Source of the DNA: an uncultured Saprospiraceae bacterium
Lineage (GTDB): Bacteria > Bacteroidota > Bacteroidia > Chitinophagales > Saprospiraceae
Reading direction: 5' to 3'
Assembly (NCBI GenBank): GCA_937926205.1
Contig: CALEYL010000077.1
Span: 1-64,000 of the forward strand
Length of the DNA: 64,000 bases
Part shown: positions 17,362 to 26,823 of the stretch, one piece after another
Layout: every line of letters begins with the position of its first letter
How positions within the stretch are numbered: the first letter of the stretch is position 1
Translations under genes and position numbers: made by a program
The notes under the pieces: generated by a model
Database searches by the model: none
What the model was told of the DNA's origin: nothing
Seen by the model: only the letters and a program-made list of their open reading frames with translations

Positions 17362-19515
17362 TCAATTCAAAAACACCTCATCCACAAATATCCACCCGGG
17401 CGTACCCTTCCCGGGATGCCAGGGCGGGAGTTTTGAAACCGGTTTTACCACAATTTTCAAAACCCTGAATTTTTGCGGTGCAAACACGGCATTCAAACCA
17501 ACCAGAGAGGCCGGATCGCCCAGGCCTTTTGGCTGTGCAGGATTGAGCTTTTTAAGCAACACAAGGCTGTTTTTAGAACTTCCACCCCAAACCTCCATTT
17601 GAGCAGCAGGCATGATGTAACTCCCGATGTCCACCAACGTGCTGACGGAAACAGCAGACAGGGTCGTGGGGTTTTTGAAAAATAAGAAGGCTTCCAGTGG
17701 CGTATCCCTGAATCCCAGCCATTTTTTTGACCTGAAATCCGTGTCGCCAATTTTTTGATTAATCAGTGTGGCAGGGCCATCTCCTTTGTACTGCGGATTG
17801 GGCGCGTGGGTCAGTGCAATGGAATCGGGGCTGACCCCGACTTTGTAAAAATTGCGGGTCGCCACCTCGCTGCTGATCCAGCCCGGCAGGAATGCTTTTG
17901 TGCTGAGCAGGCAGGTTTTGTCGATGGTGATGCTGTCTCCGTTGCTGAGCAGCGCATGCAGGCTGTCGGGAATGGAACCGTCCAGCGTATAGCGCACGGC
18001 AGCTCCCTTAATGAAATTTTTTAGCTTGACCCTGGTAAATCCGGTAAAGACCTGTACTTCCCCTTCAATGATCGGCGCATTGAGTTTGGCGACCACTGTA
18101 TCGCCTTTGAATCCGGATTCAAGGTGAACCTGCGGCAACTGCTTCTGCAACGCGGGAAAATCCTGCTCGCTGACGCCGGTATTCCACAAATAAAGGGCCG
18201 CCAGTTCGGGCAATTGGGCCAATACCTTCAGATCAGCAGCCTTAACTGCTGTGCCGGAGAGCGACAATTTGCGCAAAGCTTTCAGGTTTTTCAGTTCGCT
18301 GAGCGTCGCGCCCGTAATATGGGTGGCGGAGAGGTTGAGTTTGCGCAGGTTGGTAAACCGGGCGATGGTTTTCAAATCGGCATCCTGAACGGGCATGCGA
18401 TTCAGGTTCAGGCTGACGATTTGCGTTTTTATGGCCTCCAGTTCTGTTATCGCCTGGCTCTGAAATGCCGCGATGCCAAAAAAATCAACCCCCAAAGCAG
18501 GGGAATTCAAGGCCAACGGGTAAACGGCCCGGTAGTCGTTGTTCAGTTTCTTAATGGTGCGTTCACTGGCCGGCGCAAAAGCATAATCCTCGTCTTCTAC
18601 ATTTTTAAGCAGTTCGGCAGCCAGCACACGCAAGGTGTCTTTTTCGGGCAATTCCACTATTTTCTGATCAAACGGCGCCCCGTTTTTGATCCAATGGTAG
18701 AGAATTTCCATTTCCTGTGCACTCAGTTGCGGTTTCCCTGTTGGCGGCATGTGCTTTTTGGCCTCGGCGGGCAAGTGGAGGCGTTCCATCAACAAACCCA
18801 TCGATACAGCCGTGCTGTCCCAGAGTTTGCCGTGTTTACCACCTTTCAAAATCGAAGCTTCGTTTTCCAAAACAAGGCCGCCTTTTGATTTGGCGGAATT
18901 GTGGCAGGATTGGCATTTTTCTTCCAAAACCGGCAAAACCAGGTGTTGGAAAACAAGCGCGTCTTCCAGCAAAACATTGGGTTTCTTTTTATCAACGGAT
19001 AGAGGTTCCCACAGATAGTTTTCGCCGTGGGTGATGGTGGCCCCCAGGTGTCCGGCCAAAACAATACCTGCAAATCCAATGATTGCGATACCCCATCCCA
19101 GACCCTTCACTTGCCTGATCCGTTCCCGGTACGCATACCAAAGCCAGCTGATCCCCGAGACCGCCACACCACTCCATTTGTGTCCAAACAGGGCTTCGGC
19201 ATCGTATCCTTCCTCCTGAGAAAGGAACAGGCCCATCAAAGCCGCAACAACTGCACTCAATGCAGTGGACAACAACAGGGCATCTCCAAGCGGGCGATAC
19301 AAAGGATTCTCTTTTGCTTTAATCACAGTTTCCCAGATAATCGCCAGCAACAGCAGCACGATGGGAAAATGCAGGATTAAGGGGTGCATGCGACCTGCGA
19401 CCTGCAAGAGCTTTGGTACTTGCAACGTTGATCCAAATACCGCCAGAAAAAACAGAAAACTGTTTAATGCAAAACCGGCATTGTAGAGTAGCTTGTTCCA
19501 GTGAATTTTCGGCAT
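17362..19515 (-). CDS. DUF2231-type membrane protein with planctomycete-type cytochrome, LRR and chitobiase-like C-terminal domains
   Basis: A 717-residue protein. The first 160 residues hold about five membrane segments with HPLILHFPIVLLLL, as in DUF2231. A single haem-binding CQSCH follows (near residue 200) with a distal MPP motif, as in planctomycete-type cytochromes. A short leucine-rich repeat block spans residues 360-460 (LRKLNLSATHITGATL, LRKLSLSGTAV), then a chitobiase/hexosaminidase C-terminal-like beta domain (VRYTLDGSIPDS) and a discoidin-like tail ending HPGKGTPGWIFVDEV. The last two modules match those of the preceding gene product, which overlaps it by one base. It is probably an inner-membrane redox protein facing the periplasm; the substrate is unknown. 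Confidence 0.85.
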   Translation of the reverse strand: MPKIHWNKLLYNAGFALNSFLFFLAVFGSTLQVPKLLQVAGRMHPLILHFPIVLLLLAIIWETVIKAKENPLYRPLGDALLLSTALSAVVAALMGLFLSQEEGYDAEALFGHKWSGVAVSGISWLWYAYRERIRQVKGLGWGIAIIGFAGIVLAGHLGATITHGENYLWEPLSVDKKKPNVLLEDALVFQHLVLPVLEEKCQSCHNSAKSKGGLVLENEASILKGGKHGKLWDSTAVSMGLLMERLHLPAEAKKHMPPTGKPQLSAQEMEILYHWIKNGAPFDQKIVELPEKDTLRVLAAELLKNVEDEDYAFAPASERTIKKLNNDYRAVYPLALNSPALGVDFFGIAAFQSQAITELEAIKTQIVSLNLNRMPVQDADLKTIARFTNLRKLNLSATHITGATLSELKNLKALRKLSLSGTAVKAADLKVLAQLPELAALYLWNTGVSEQDFPALQKQLPQVHLESGFKGDTVVAKLNAPIIEGEVQVFTGFTRVKLKNFIKGAAVRYTLDGSIPDSLHALLSNGDSITIDKTCLLSTKAFLPGWISSEVATRNFYKVGVSPDSIALTHAPNPQYKGDGPATLINQKIGDTDFRSKKWLGFRDTPLEAFLFFKNPTTLSAVSVSTLVDIGSYIMPAAQMEVWGGSSKNSLVLLKKLNPAQPKGLGDPASLVGLNAVFAPQKFRVLKIVVKPVSKLPPWHPGKGTPGWIFVDEVFLN

Positions 19516-20309
19516 CAGTACAAAATTATCTCATCCAAAAATAACCAGGCCGGTTTCCCTTTTCCAGGGTGTCCATCCGGCATTGCTGCCAGCGGATAGA
19601 CTTTAATCAGCAAGCGGTCGGCTTTTATTTTTCCGTTAAAAGTCATCAAAATGGCCTGACATGCAGCCTTATCACTCTTTTTCACAGGATCAATCACCTT
19701 CGTGGCCATCCAGACGAACTCTTTGGTCTCCAGGTTTTGATAAAAAACATCGATGCGCTGAGGAAGGAAAATCCAGGCGCCCTGGTTTTCCAAAACATGC
19801 AGCAGCAATTGCCGTATGTTTTTGGGTTTTTCCAAACGCAGTTCAAAATTGACTTTATCTTGTTGAAACCCCAGCCAGCTAGGATGGGTATGGACGGCAA
19901 CACCGCCTGATCCATCGGTCAGGGTGGGGTAGCCGGAGCCCCGGTAACGGTCATCCGGTTGGTCATGTATGACTTGTGAGATGGGGATTCCGCGTTTGAA
20001 AAAAGTGGCTTCTACGGTTTCGGAAGGCAAAAAACCTTTTCCGAATACTCTGGCTTTCAGGGTTGTGGCGTCTTTTTTCAGAACAATGGGTCGGGTGTAA
20101 ACCGGATCCGTTTCAGCAGGCTCCTGCCCGTTGGTGGTAAAATGAATCTGCGTTCCACTTTGCGCAAATTGCAGTTCAACCGCTACTTTTTTCTCAAAAA
20201 ACACCGAAGGATATTTCAACAGCGGTGGCGCCAACTGAAACACGTCCTGAGCTTGAACCAACATCAAGCCAAGGCTAATAAATAGGCAGCACAGTCCTGT
20301 TTGCTTCAT
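19515..20309 (-). CDS. exported chitobiase-C-terminal-like plus discoidin-like protein
   Basis: A 264-residue protein with a signal peptide (residues 1-20, ending VQAQ). Residues 40-110 form the chitobiase/hexosaminidase C-terminal-like fold (IHFTTNGQEPAETDPVY). The remainder is a carbohydrate-binding-like beta sandwich ending HPGKGKPAWLFLDEI, which matches the end of the downstream 717-residue protein. No catalytic domain is present. It overlaps the upstream NHL gene by four bases and the downstream gene by one, so the three are co-translated. A role in holding or recognising sugars near the redox protein is inference. Confidence 0.8.
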   Translation of the reverse strand: MKQTGLCCLFISLGLMLVQAQDVFQLAPPLLKYPSVFFEKKVAVELQFAQSGTQIHFTTNGQEPAETDPVYTRPIVLKKDATTLKARVFGKGFLPSETVEATFFKRGIPISQVIHDQPDDRYRGSGYPTLTDGSGGVAVHTHPSWLGFQQDKVNFELRLEKPKNIRQLLLHVLENQGAWIFLPQRIDVFYQNLETKEFVWMATKVIDPVKKSDKAACQAILMTFNGKIKADRLLIKVYPLAAMPDGHPGKGKPAWLFLDEIILY

Positions 20310-21334
20310 ACAACGGGCTCTAATTTAAACGGATACGTTTTTCCGGAATTCCATTGGGCTACGTAGAGATTTTCCTCATCGTCTATGCAAACGTCGTGCG
20401 GATATTGAAAAGCTTTGATGGTTTGGTACATGGCCTCGGGACTGTCGCCGATATATTTGGGTTCGGAACCCGCCAGATTGGAAACGACCTTGTTTTGTTT
20501 GTCCAGAATGGTGACGAAACCCGATTCCATGCCCTGTCGGCTGTCGGTTTGCAGCACGGCAGCGTACAGGTAATTTCCCCGAATAACAGGCCGGCAAACC
20601 CAGGCGCCCGGCAAGGCAATCGTTTCGAGGTAATTTCCCGCCAGATCGTAGCGCTTAAATGCATTTTGCTGCCGGGAAGTCACTATCAGACAAGGGTTCG
20701 CAGGATCCCGCATGTCCACACAAATGCCATGCGCATTCAGAAGGTGTGCATCTGTATCGCCGCGGCCTCCAAAATGGCGAATGTAATTTCCTTTCGCGTC
20801 ATATTGAATGATATAGTCCCGGCCATAGCCGTCGGCGACATAAATATCGCCGTTGGGGGCGATGGCGGTTTCGGTAGGCACATAGGCTTCGGGACCATCG
20901 TAAACGCCCGTTTCTACGGGATAATCCAATACCATCAATACTTTCCCATCAATGGTGGTTTTGATGACCTGATGGTGTTTGTTGTCGCAAATGAACAACA
21001 CATCTGTCCCGTTTTCATTGAACAGCGTCAGGCCGTGCGCCCCCGGATATTCGGTTCCCCAGGCGTCCAGAAGCTTGCCGTTTTTGTCATAAATGAGGAC
21101 ATTGTTTTTCGTTTCGTTGGTCAGGAGCAGAATCCTGCCCTTTTGGTCCTGCACCATTTCGTGGCAATCGTTGACAGGGTAGCGGGCCACGTCGGCCTGG
21201 CTCCAACGGGTGTTGATGCGGTAGCGCTTGTTGTTTTGCCCGAGTATGGTTTCGGTCGTAGCCATCATAACTGGTGCGGTTAGTGCGCCCGCTATGCCGA
21301 AAGTTGTGTTTTTGATGAAAGTTCTCCTGCGCAT
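20306..21334 (-). CDS. exported NHL-repeat beta-propeller protein
   Basis: A 342-residue protein with a twin-arginine-like leader (MRRRTFIKNTTFGIAGALTA). The body consists of repeating propeller blades of NHL type, with motifs such as GDIYVADGYGRDYIIQYDAKG, seen in part as NGDIYVADG and LLDAWGTEYPGAHGL, and ENLYVAQW near the end. Family members act as scaffolds or as lyase-type enzymes; no active-site set could be assigned. It is the first gene of a tight three-gene group and lies 256 bases after the DUF1501 gene, across a stretch of degenerate repeats. Confidence 0.85.
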   Translation of the reverse strand: MRRRTFIKNTTFGIAGALTAPVMMATTETILGQNNKRYRINTRWSQADVARYPVNDCHEMVQDQKGRILLLTNETKNNVLIYDKNGKLLDAWGTEYPGAHGLTLFNENGTDVLFICDNKHHQVIKTTIDGKVLMVLDYPVETGVYDGPEAYVPTETAIAPNGDIYVADGYGRDYIIQYDAKGNYIRHFGGRGDTDAHLLNAHGICVDMRDPANPCLIVTSRQQNAFKRYDLAGNYLETIALPGAWVCRPVIRGNYLYAAVLQTDSRQGMESGFVTILDKQNKVVSNLAGSEPKYIGDSPEAMYQTIKAFQYPHDVCIDDEENLYVAQWNSGKTYPFKLEPVV

Positions 21335-21349
21335 GTTAATACGAGATTA

Positions 21350-21580
21350 AACTTGGTAATTGAATATCTTATTCACGTCTCAAACTTTGGCATTCTTTGT
21401 GTGACCTTGGTGCTTCTGGCAGTGAAAAAAAGTTTCCCGCCTGCCTACCGGACAGGCAGGCAAAGTCCGCAACGGATACGCGAAGGTCGCGAAGCGAGAC
21501 GTCCCAAGCCGTGGCGTCCTTGGCGAGACCCTTTGCGCCCTTGGCGGGAAATAGGTTCCCGCAAAGTCCCCCTTTAGCCG
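21350..21580. repeat. degenerate intergenic repeats
   Basis: The gap between the NHL and DUF1501 genes carries the dispersed palindrome CCTGCCTACCGGACAGGCAGG in part (near 21438-21460) and words of the type cgcgaag, gcgtccttggcg and cgcccttggcgg. No gene was recognised. The same word families recur elsewhere in the window. Confidence 0.5.
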
Positions 21581-21590
21581 AAAAACCAAC

Positions 21591-23036
21591 TCAAGCAATT
21601 AAGCCGCTTACCACCTTCCCGTGCACATCCGTCAGCCGGTACCTCCTTCCTAAGTGTTTGTACACTAATTTTTCGTGATCCAGTCCCATTAGATGTAGGG
21701 CCGTAGCCTGAAAATCGTGAACATGCACCGGGTCAGACTGTATGTTGTAGCCAAATTCGTCGGTTTCGCCATACACGCCGGGTTTTACACCCCCGCCGGC
21801 CATCCAGATCGTAAAACATCGCGGGTGGTGGTCGCGGCCATAATTATCAGGCGTTAAAACACCCTGACAGTAATTCGTTCTGCCGAATTCGCCGCCCCAG
21901 ATGACCAGCGTTTCGTCCAAAAGCCCGCGTTGTTTCAGATCCGTGATCAAAGCAGCGGAAGCCTGGTCGGTGTCTTTGCACTGGCCCACGATTTGTGAGG
22001 GCAGGTTGTCGTGCGCATCCCAGCCCTGGTGGTACAACTGCACAAAACGAACGCCACTTTCAGACAATTTTCTGGCTAAAAGGCAGTTGGCAGCATAGGT
22101 TCCGGGAATCAGGCATTCTGGGCCATACAATTTGATGATGCTTTCCGGCTCGGTGCTGAGGTCGGTGACTTCCGGCACAGCGGTCTGCATGCGGTACGCC
22201 ATTTCGTATTGCTGCACTTTGGCATTGATTTCGGGATCGCCAAACTGCTGGTAACTTTCTTCGTTGAGTTGGGCCAGACGGTCCAGCATGCGCCTCCGGT
22301 CGACTTTGTCCATAGACTCCGGGTTGTTGAGATAGAGCACCGGGTCTTCGCTGTTGCTGAATTGCACGCCCTGGTGCACAGAATCCAGAAAGCCATTGGT
22401 CCACAACTTGGAATAAACGCCTTGTCCGTTCCCTTTGCCTTTAGACAACAGGACACAAAAAGCAGGCAGGTTTCTGTTTTCACTGCCCAGACCATAGCTC
22501 AGCCAGGCGCCCATACTTGGCCGGTTGCCGACCTGCGCGCCCGTTTGGAAGAAGGTCAAAGCCGGGTCGTGGTTGATGGCTTCGGTATACATGGACCGGA
22601 TGAAGCAAAGGTCATCCGCGATCTTAGCAGTGTAAGGGAGCAACTCACTCAGCCAGGCGCCGTGCTGCCCGTGTTGTTTGAAAGCATATTTTGAACCGGC
22701 CAGAGGAAAAGATTTCTGATCGGCAGTCATGCCCGTGAGGCGCTGGCCCATGCGCACGGAAGCAGGCAGCTCCTGGCCGTGCATGTTCCGCAAGGTTGGC
22801 TTGTTGTCAAACAGGTCCAACTGCGAAGGCGCCCCATTTTGAAACAGGTAGATGACACGTTTGGCTTTGGGTGCAAAATGGGGCAATCCAACCTGCAAAA
22901 GCGTTTCTTCACTACCCGAAAACAAGTCCGGGATCATCAGAGAGCCTAAAGCTACACTGCCAAGTCCGAGGCTAAGCCTGGATAAAAATTTCCGGCGGTT
23001 CAGGTTCAGTCCTTGTTCGAGCACTTCTTTTTCCAT
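21591..23036 (-). CDS. DUF1501 family protein (sulfatase-like fold, exported)
   Basis: A 481-residue protein with a twin-arginine-like leader (LNRRKFLSRLSLGLGSVALG). Full-length DUF1501 marks include VIYLFQNGAPSQLDLFDNKP, FIRSMYTEAINHDPA, SYGLGSENRNLPAFVVL-like text, WGGEFGRT and HPRCFTIWMAGGGVKPG. DUF1501 proteins belong to the alkaline-phosphatase-like superfamily and usually sit beside planctomycete-type cytochrome proteins with DUF1549/DUF1553, as here with a spacing of four bases. Their substrate is not established; polysaccharide or sulfate-ester processing is often suggested. Confidence 0.92.
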   Translation of the reverse strand: MEKEVLEQGLNLNRRKFLSRLSLGLGSVALGSLMIPDLFSGSEETLLQVGLPHFAPKAKRVIYLFQNGAPSQLDLFDNKPTLRNMHGQELPASVRMGQRLTGMTADQKSFPLAGSKYAFKQHGQHGAWLSELLPYTAKIADDLCFIRSMYTEAINHDPALTFFQTGAQVGNRPSMGAWLSYGLGSENRNLPAFCVLLSKGKGNGQGVYSKLWTNGFLDSVHQGVQFSNSEDPVLYLNNPESMDKVDRRRMLDRLAQLNEESYQQFGDPEINAKVQQYEMAYRMQTAVPEVTDLSTEPESIIKLYGPECLIPGTYAANCLLARKLSESGVRFVQLYHQGWDAHDNLPSQIVGQCKDTDQASAALITDLKQRGLLDETLVIWGGEFGRTNYCQGVLTPDNYGRDHHPRCFTIWMAGGGVKPGVYGETDEFGYNIQSDPVHVHDFQATALHLMGLDHEKLVYKHLGRRYRLTDVHGKVVSGLIA

Positions 23037-23040
23037 GACT

Positions 23041-25365
23041 TCAGGATTTGGTGATGGCTTCTTCCATGTTGTAAATGGTGCACACGACTTTCATCAGCGC
23101 AGCAGACGTTTCAGGGTTTACTTTAGGGTTGATGGGAAAATCGCCTACCGCAAGTGTTTTGTAAGCGTCGAGTTTTTGGGTTTTAAAAAGCTGCAATTGC
23201 TCGGAATAATACGCTTCCAGAATTTCCATTTCTTTAGAGCTGGCCTTTCGGCAAATGATGCTTCGGAAAGCCTGCGCGATGTTGTTTTCCATATCCGGGT
23301 TTTGAGCCAACAGTTGCTGGGCCAATACCCGTGCTGCCTCCAGTACAGTCGGGTCGTTCATCATGATCAGCGCCTGAAGCGGCGTATTGGTTCTGGAACG
23401 TTTTACTTCACACTGGTCGCGGTTGCTGGCATCGAATACAATCATAGACGGCGGCGGCAGGGTGAGTTTGATGAAAGTATACAACCCCCGGCGGTAAAGC
23501 GCGCTGTCCTGATCCTGTTCGTAGGTTTTCAACTGCCCTCTCCCGGAGCTTGCCACTTCCCACAAACCTGCCGGCTGATAAGGTTTTACACTGGGGCCGC
23601 CGATGTTTTTGACCAGCAATCCACTGCTCGCCAGCACCATGTCGCGCACCAATTCCGCTTTGAGCCGCTGGCGGGATGATCGGGCTAAGAAAAGATTTTC
23701 AGGGTCAATTTGTAAGTGCTTTGATGTGACAGCGGAGGATTGGCGGTAGGTAGCCGACAGGACCATTTTTTTGATCAGACGCTTGATGTCCCAGCCATTT
23801 TCCATAAAATCGACAGCCAGCCAGTCGAGCAATTCGGGATGGGTGGGCAGATTGCCCTGCATGCCGAAATCGCCGGTGGTTTTGACCAGGCCTGCGCCGA
23901 AAAATTCCTGCCAGAGCTGGTTGACCAGAACCCGGGCCGTCAGCGGATTATTTTCGGATACCGTCCAATCGGCCAAACCCAGGCGGTTGCGCGGGTATTG
24001 TGTCGTGTCAAATGGCAACACAGCCGCCAGCGCACTGGATTTCACGGGGTCGCCAGGCTGGTCGTAGGCGCCGCGGTTCAATACATAGGTCGTACGCCCG
24101 GTGTCCGACTCTTCCATCACCGATACCATCACCGAACCGGTATCACGCTGGTTGATGAAAGTCAGCACATTTTTGATTTCTGTTTCTGAAAGCTTCAGTA
24201 TGGGCGTCTTGGCAGGTTGCGACACGCTGACATCTCCTTCAAAACCCGCTTCTTTGGAGGTGTTGAAAAATCCAAATACCTGATAAAAGTCCTTTTGCGA
24301 AATGGGGTCGTATTTGTGGTCGTGGCACTGGGCGCATTCTACCGTCAGGGCGAGCAAGCCTTTCGAATAGGTTTTAACCTTGTCCAAAACGTATTCCACG
24401 CGGTATTCTTCCGGGATGACCCCGCCTTCTTCGGTATATTTGTGGTTGCGGAGAAAAGCAGTCGCCAGAATCTGCTCTTTGTTAGCTTTGGGCAGCAAGT
24501 CGCCGGCCAATTGCCAGGTGAGAAACTGCTTGTAAGGCATATTTGTGTTGAAGGCATGGATGACCCAATCGCGGTAAGGCCATTGGGTGCGGATGTTGTC
24601 GTCCTGATAGCCGTAACTGTCGGAATAACGGGCAATGTCGAGCCAGTACAAAGCCATTTTTTCGCCGTAATGCGGGTTTGCCAGCAGACGGTCCACCACT
24701 TTTTCATACGCGTTTTCGCTTTGGTCTGCCTCGAACTCATCCATTTCTTCAACGGTGGGCAAAAGACCGGTGAGGTCTAAGGTAATGCGTTTGAGCAAAT
24801 GCTCTTTTCCGGCAGCTTCATTGTGTGCCAGGCTTTTTTCGGTCATTTTGGCCAGGGTGAAATGGTCAATTTCGTTTTTGACCCAGGCTTTGTCCCGCAC
24901 TTTGGGAAGCGGCGCTTTTTTCGGTGGGATAAAAGCCCAGTGTTTTTCATAAACGGCGCCCTGTTGAATCCATTTCCGGATGATTTCGATTTCGCTTTCC
25001 GTCAAAAGGGGGAGGTGCGATTCCGGTGTTGGCATCTGATAATCGGGATCTTTAGAGGTAATGCGTTTCATCAGCTCCGATGATTCAGGTTTACCAGGCA
25101 CGATGGCAAAAGCGCCCGGGTTTTCCGGCAGCGGGCCAAGGGCGTTTTCCGGAAGGTCTAAGCGCAAGCCGGCTTGCAGTTTGTTTTTATCCGGCCCGTG
25201 GCAGGCAAAGCATTTATCGGAAAGAATGGGACGGACATGAAAATTATAACTAACCCGGTTTGCTCCCTCTTTTTCGGTGCTATTTAAATGATTACCAATG
25301 ATTTGATAAACGAAAATCGCAAGGATTCCGGCGAGTAAAATTCCTATGATTTTCAGTTTTGTCAT
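23041..25365 (-). CDS. planctomycete-type cytochrome c with DUF1549 and DUF1553 domains
   Basis: A 774-residue protein. An N-terminal membrane anchor or signal (LKIIGILLAGILAIFVYQII) is followed by a haem-binding CFACHG motif near residue 53 with a distal YQMPTPE methionine region, then DUF1549 (WVKNEIDHFTLAKMTEK, YGEKMALYWLDIARYSDS) and DUF1553 (RVLVNQLWQEFFGAGLV, SATYRQSS, FDASNRDQCEVKRSRTNTPLQAL). This three-part layout is the standard PSCyt1-PSD1 protein. It precedes the DUF1501 gene by four bases and is divergent from the cytochrome c peroxidase gene. It is probably a periplasmic redox partner; function in the family is unproven. Confidence 0.93.
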   Translation of the reverse strand: MTKLKIIGILLAGILAIFVYQIIGNHLNSTEKEGANRVSYNFHVRPILSDKCFACHGPDKNKLQAGLRLDLPENALGPLPENPGAFAIVPGKPESSELMKRITSKDPDYQMPTPESHLPLLTESEIEIIRKWIQQGAVYEKHWAFIPPKKAPLPKVRDKAWVKNEIDHFTLAKMTEKSLAHNEAAGKEHLLKRITLDLTGLLPTVEEMDEFEADQSENAYEKVVDRLLANPHYGEKMALYWLDIARYSDSYGYQDDNIRTQWPYRDWVIHAFNTNMPYKQFLTWQLAGDLLPKANKEQILATAFLRNHKYTEEGGVIPEEYRVEYVLDKVKTYSKGLLALTVECAQCHDHKYDPISQKDFYQVFGFFNTSKEAGFEGDVSVSQPAKTPILKLSETEIKNVLTFINQRDTGSVMVSVMEESDTGRTTYVLNRGAYDQPGDPVKSSALAAVLPFDTTQYPRNRLGLADWTVSENNPLTARVLVNQLWQEFFGAGLVKTTGDFGMQGNLPTHPELLDWLAVDFMENGWDIKRLIKKMVLSATYRQSSAVTSKHLQIDPENLFLARSSRQRLKAELVRDMVLASSGLLVKNIGGPSVKPYQPAGLWEVASSGRGQLKTYEQDQDSALYRRGLYTFIKLTLPPPSMIVFDASNRDQCEVKRSRTNTPLQALIMMNDPTVLEAARVLAQQLLAQNPDMENNIAQAFRSIICRKASSKEMEILEAYYSEQLQLFKTQKLDAYKTLAVGDFPINPKVNPETSAALMKVVCTIYNMEEAITKS

Positions 25366-25545
25366 AATTCTTTTCTTTTAACCGAAGGATTTTTTGACGT
25401 CTGCCGTCTATTGATTTATCCGAATTTGCAAATGCATTATTTTCATTCAAACTGGGGTATGAATATACAATCTACTTTTTTATCAACTAAAGATATTAAT
25501 CCTTTTTCCAGTTTGTTGGTCTATGCATAAAATATCAAATCTTCC

Positions 25546-26727
25546 ATGATGAACAAAACCACCTTTGCTCTGGCAATAGCCACGGCGGCAACTTTTATTG
25601 CCTGTCAAAAAGAAGAAGAAACACCCATCATTACGGTGACTACTGAGCTGAATCTTCCGGAAACGCCCTTTGACTACGCCACACTGGCTTTGCCGGCTCA
25701 TTTTCAGACGAATACCCCCGGCCCTTTGCCCACCTCAGTAAACGGGATCGACAATACGCCCGCCAGCAACCCCATTACCAATGCGGGTGCAACGTTAGGC
25801 AGGGTGTTGTTTTATGACAAAAAACTCAGCGCGAATGGGCGGGTTTCCTGTGCATCCTGCCACAAGCAGGATGCGGGTTTCAGCGACTCGGAAATCCTGA
25901 GCAGGGGCTTCGAAGACGGCTTCACCCGCCGGCATTCCATGACGCTCATCAATGCGCGGTTCTACCAACGCGGACGCTTTTTTTGGGATGAACGTGCCGC
26001 TACCCTGGAAGATCAGGTGCTGATGCCGTTTCAGGATCCGGTTGAAATGGGCATGACCCTGCCGCAGGTAGTTTCGGCGGTTGAGGCGCAGGATTACTAT
26101 CCGGCTTTGTTCAAAGATGCTTTTGGTGACGAAAGCGTTACATCCGACCGGATTTCGAAGGCACTGGCGCAATTTGTTCGCAGCATCGTGAGCTACCGCA
26201 GCAAATACGACACGGGCCGGGCCATGGTGAACAACCCCGGCGCTAATTTTCCGAATTTCACTACAGAAGAAAATTTAGGCAAACAATTGTTTCTGTTGCC
26301 CATCCCGAATGGCGGCGGCGCCTGTTTCGGCTGCCACACCACCGAAGCTTTCGTCAGCGCTAACCCGGGGCCGCAAAACAATGGCTTAGACGCCCAATCT
26401 ACGACCGACCTTGGCGCTTTTGAAGCTTTTCCGGGTATTCCTATTTTTCAGGGGCGCTTCAAAACCAGCAGCCTGAGGAACATCGCCCTCACGGCGCCTT
26501 ACATGCACGATGGTCGTTTTGCTACCCTCGAAGAGGTGGTGGAGCATTACAACAGCGGCATCCAGAACCACCCGACCCTGAGCGCGGCACTGAAGGATCC
26601 CAACGGCAATCCGGTGCGCCTGAATTTCACAGATGCCCAGAAAAAAGCTTTGGTGGCCTTTTTGAATACACTGACGGATGAAAGCGTTGCGACTGAAGAG
26701 AAGTGGAGTAATCCGTTTTTGAAGTAG
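25546..26727 (+). CDS. di-haem cytochrome c peroxidase family lipoprotein
   Basis: A 393-residue protein with a lipobox (ATFIAC, Cys 20). Two haem sites, CASCHK near residue 103 and CFGCHT near residue 265, define the MauG/cytochrome c peroxidase family; the segment LRNIALTAPYMHDGRFATLEEVVEHY is the characteristic C-terminal part (seen as TAPYMHDGRF). Family members reduce hydrogen peroxide or oxidise protein-bound substrates in the periplasm. Its divergent position next to the planctomycete-type cytochrome operon suggests that the two may share electrons, which is inference. Confidence 0.92.
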   Translation: MMNKTTFALAIATAATFIACQKEEETPIITVTTELNLPETPFDYATLALPAHFQTNTPGPLPTSVNGIDNTPASNPITNAGATLGRVLFYDKKLSANGRVSCASCHKQDAGFSDSEILSRGFEDGFTRRHSMTLINARFYQRGRFFWDERAATLEDQVLMPFQDPVEMGMTLPQVVSAVEAQDYYPALFKDAFGDESVTSDRISKALAQFVRSIVSYRSKYDTGRAMVNNPGANFPNFTTEENLGKQLFLLPIPNGGGACFGCHTTEAFVSANPGPQNNGLDAQSTTDLGAFEAFPGIPIFQGRFKTSSLRNIALTAPYMHDGRFATLEEVVEHYNSGIQNHPTLSAALKDPNGNPVRLNFTDAQKKALVAFLNTLTDESVATEEKWSNPFLK

Positions 26728-26771
26728 GCGTGAGGTATTCAACGCCCCACTACAAACCGAACTACCCTGTC

Positions 26772-26806
26772 ACCTGCCTGAAGGAAATACCCCCCTGCAG
26801 GCAGGT
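26772..26806. terminator. inverted repeat between convergent genes
   Basis: ACCTGCCTG at 26772-26780 pairs with CAGGCAGGT at 26798-26806. It lies between the convergent peroxidase and Roc-COR-TIR genes and may end transcription on both sides; there is no T-run. The arm belongs to a word family also seen near 7048 and 21438. Confidence 0.45.
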
Positions 26807-26823
26807 ATTCAACTGACAAATGA

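Noticed and set aside
18124..18888. Plus-strand 254-codon frame
   Set aside because: It is a shadow of the DUF2231/cytochrome gene on the minus strand; the minus frame has recognisable domains.
20354..21283. Plus-strand 309-codon frame
   Set aside because: Shadow of the NHL-propeller gene; no domain of its own.
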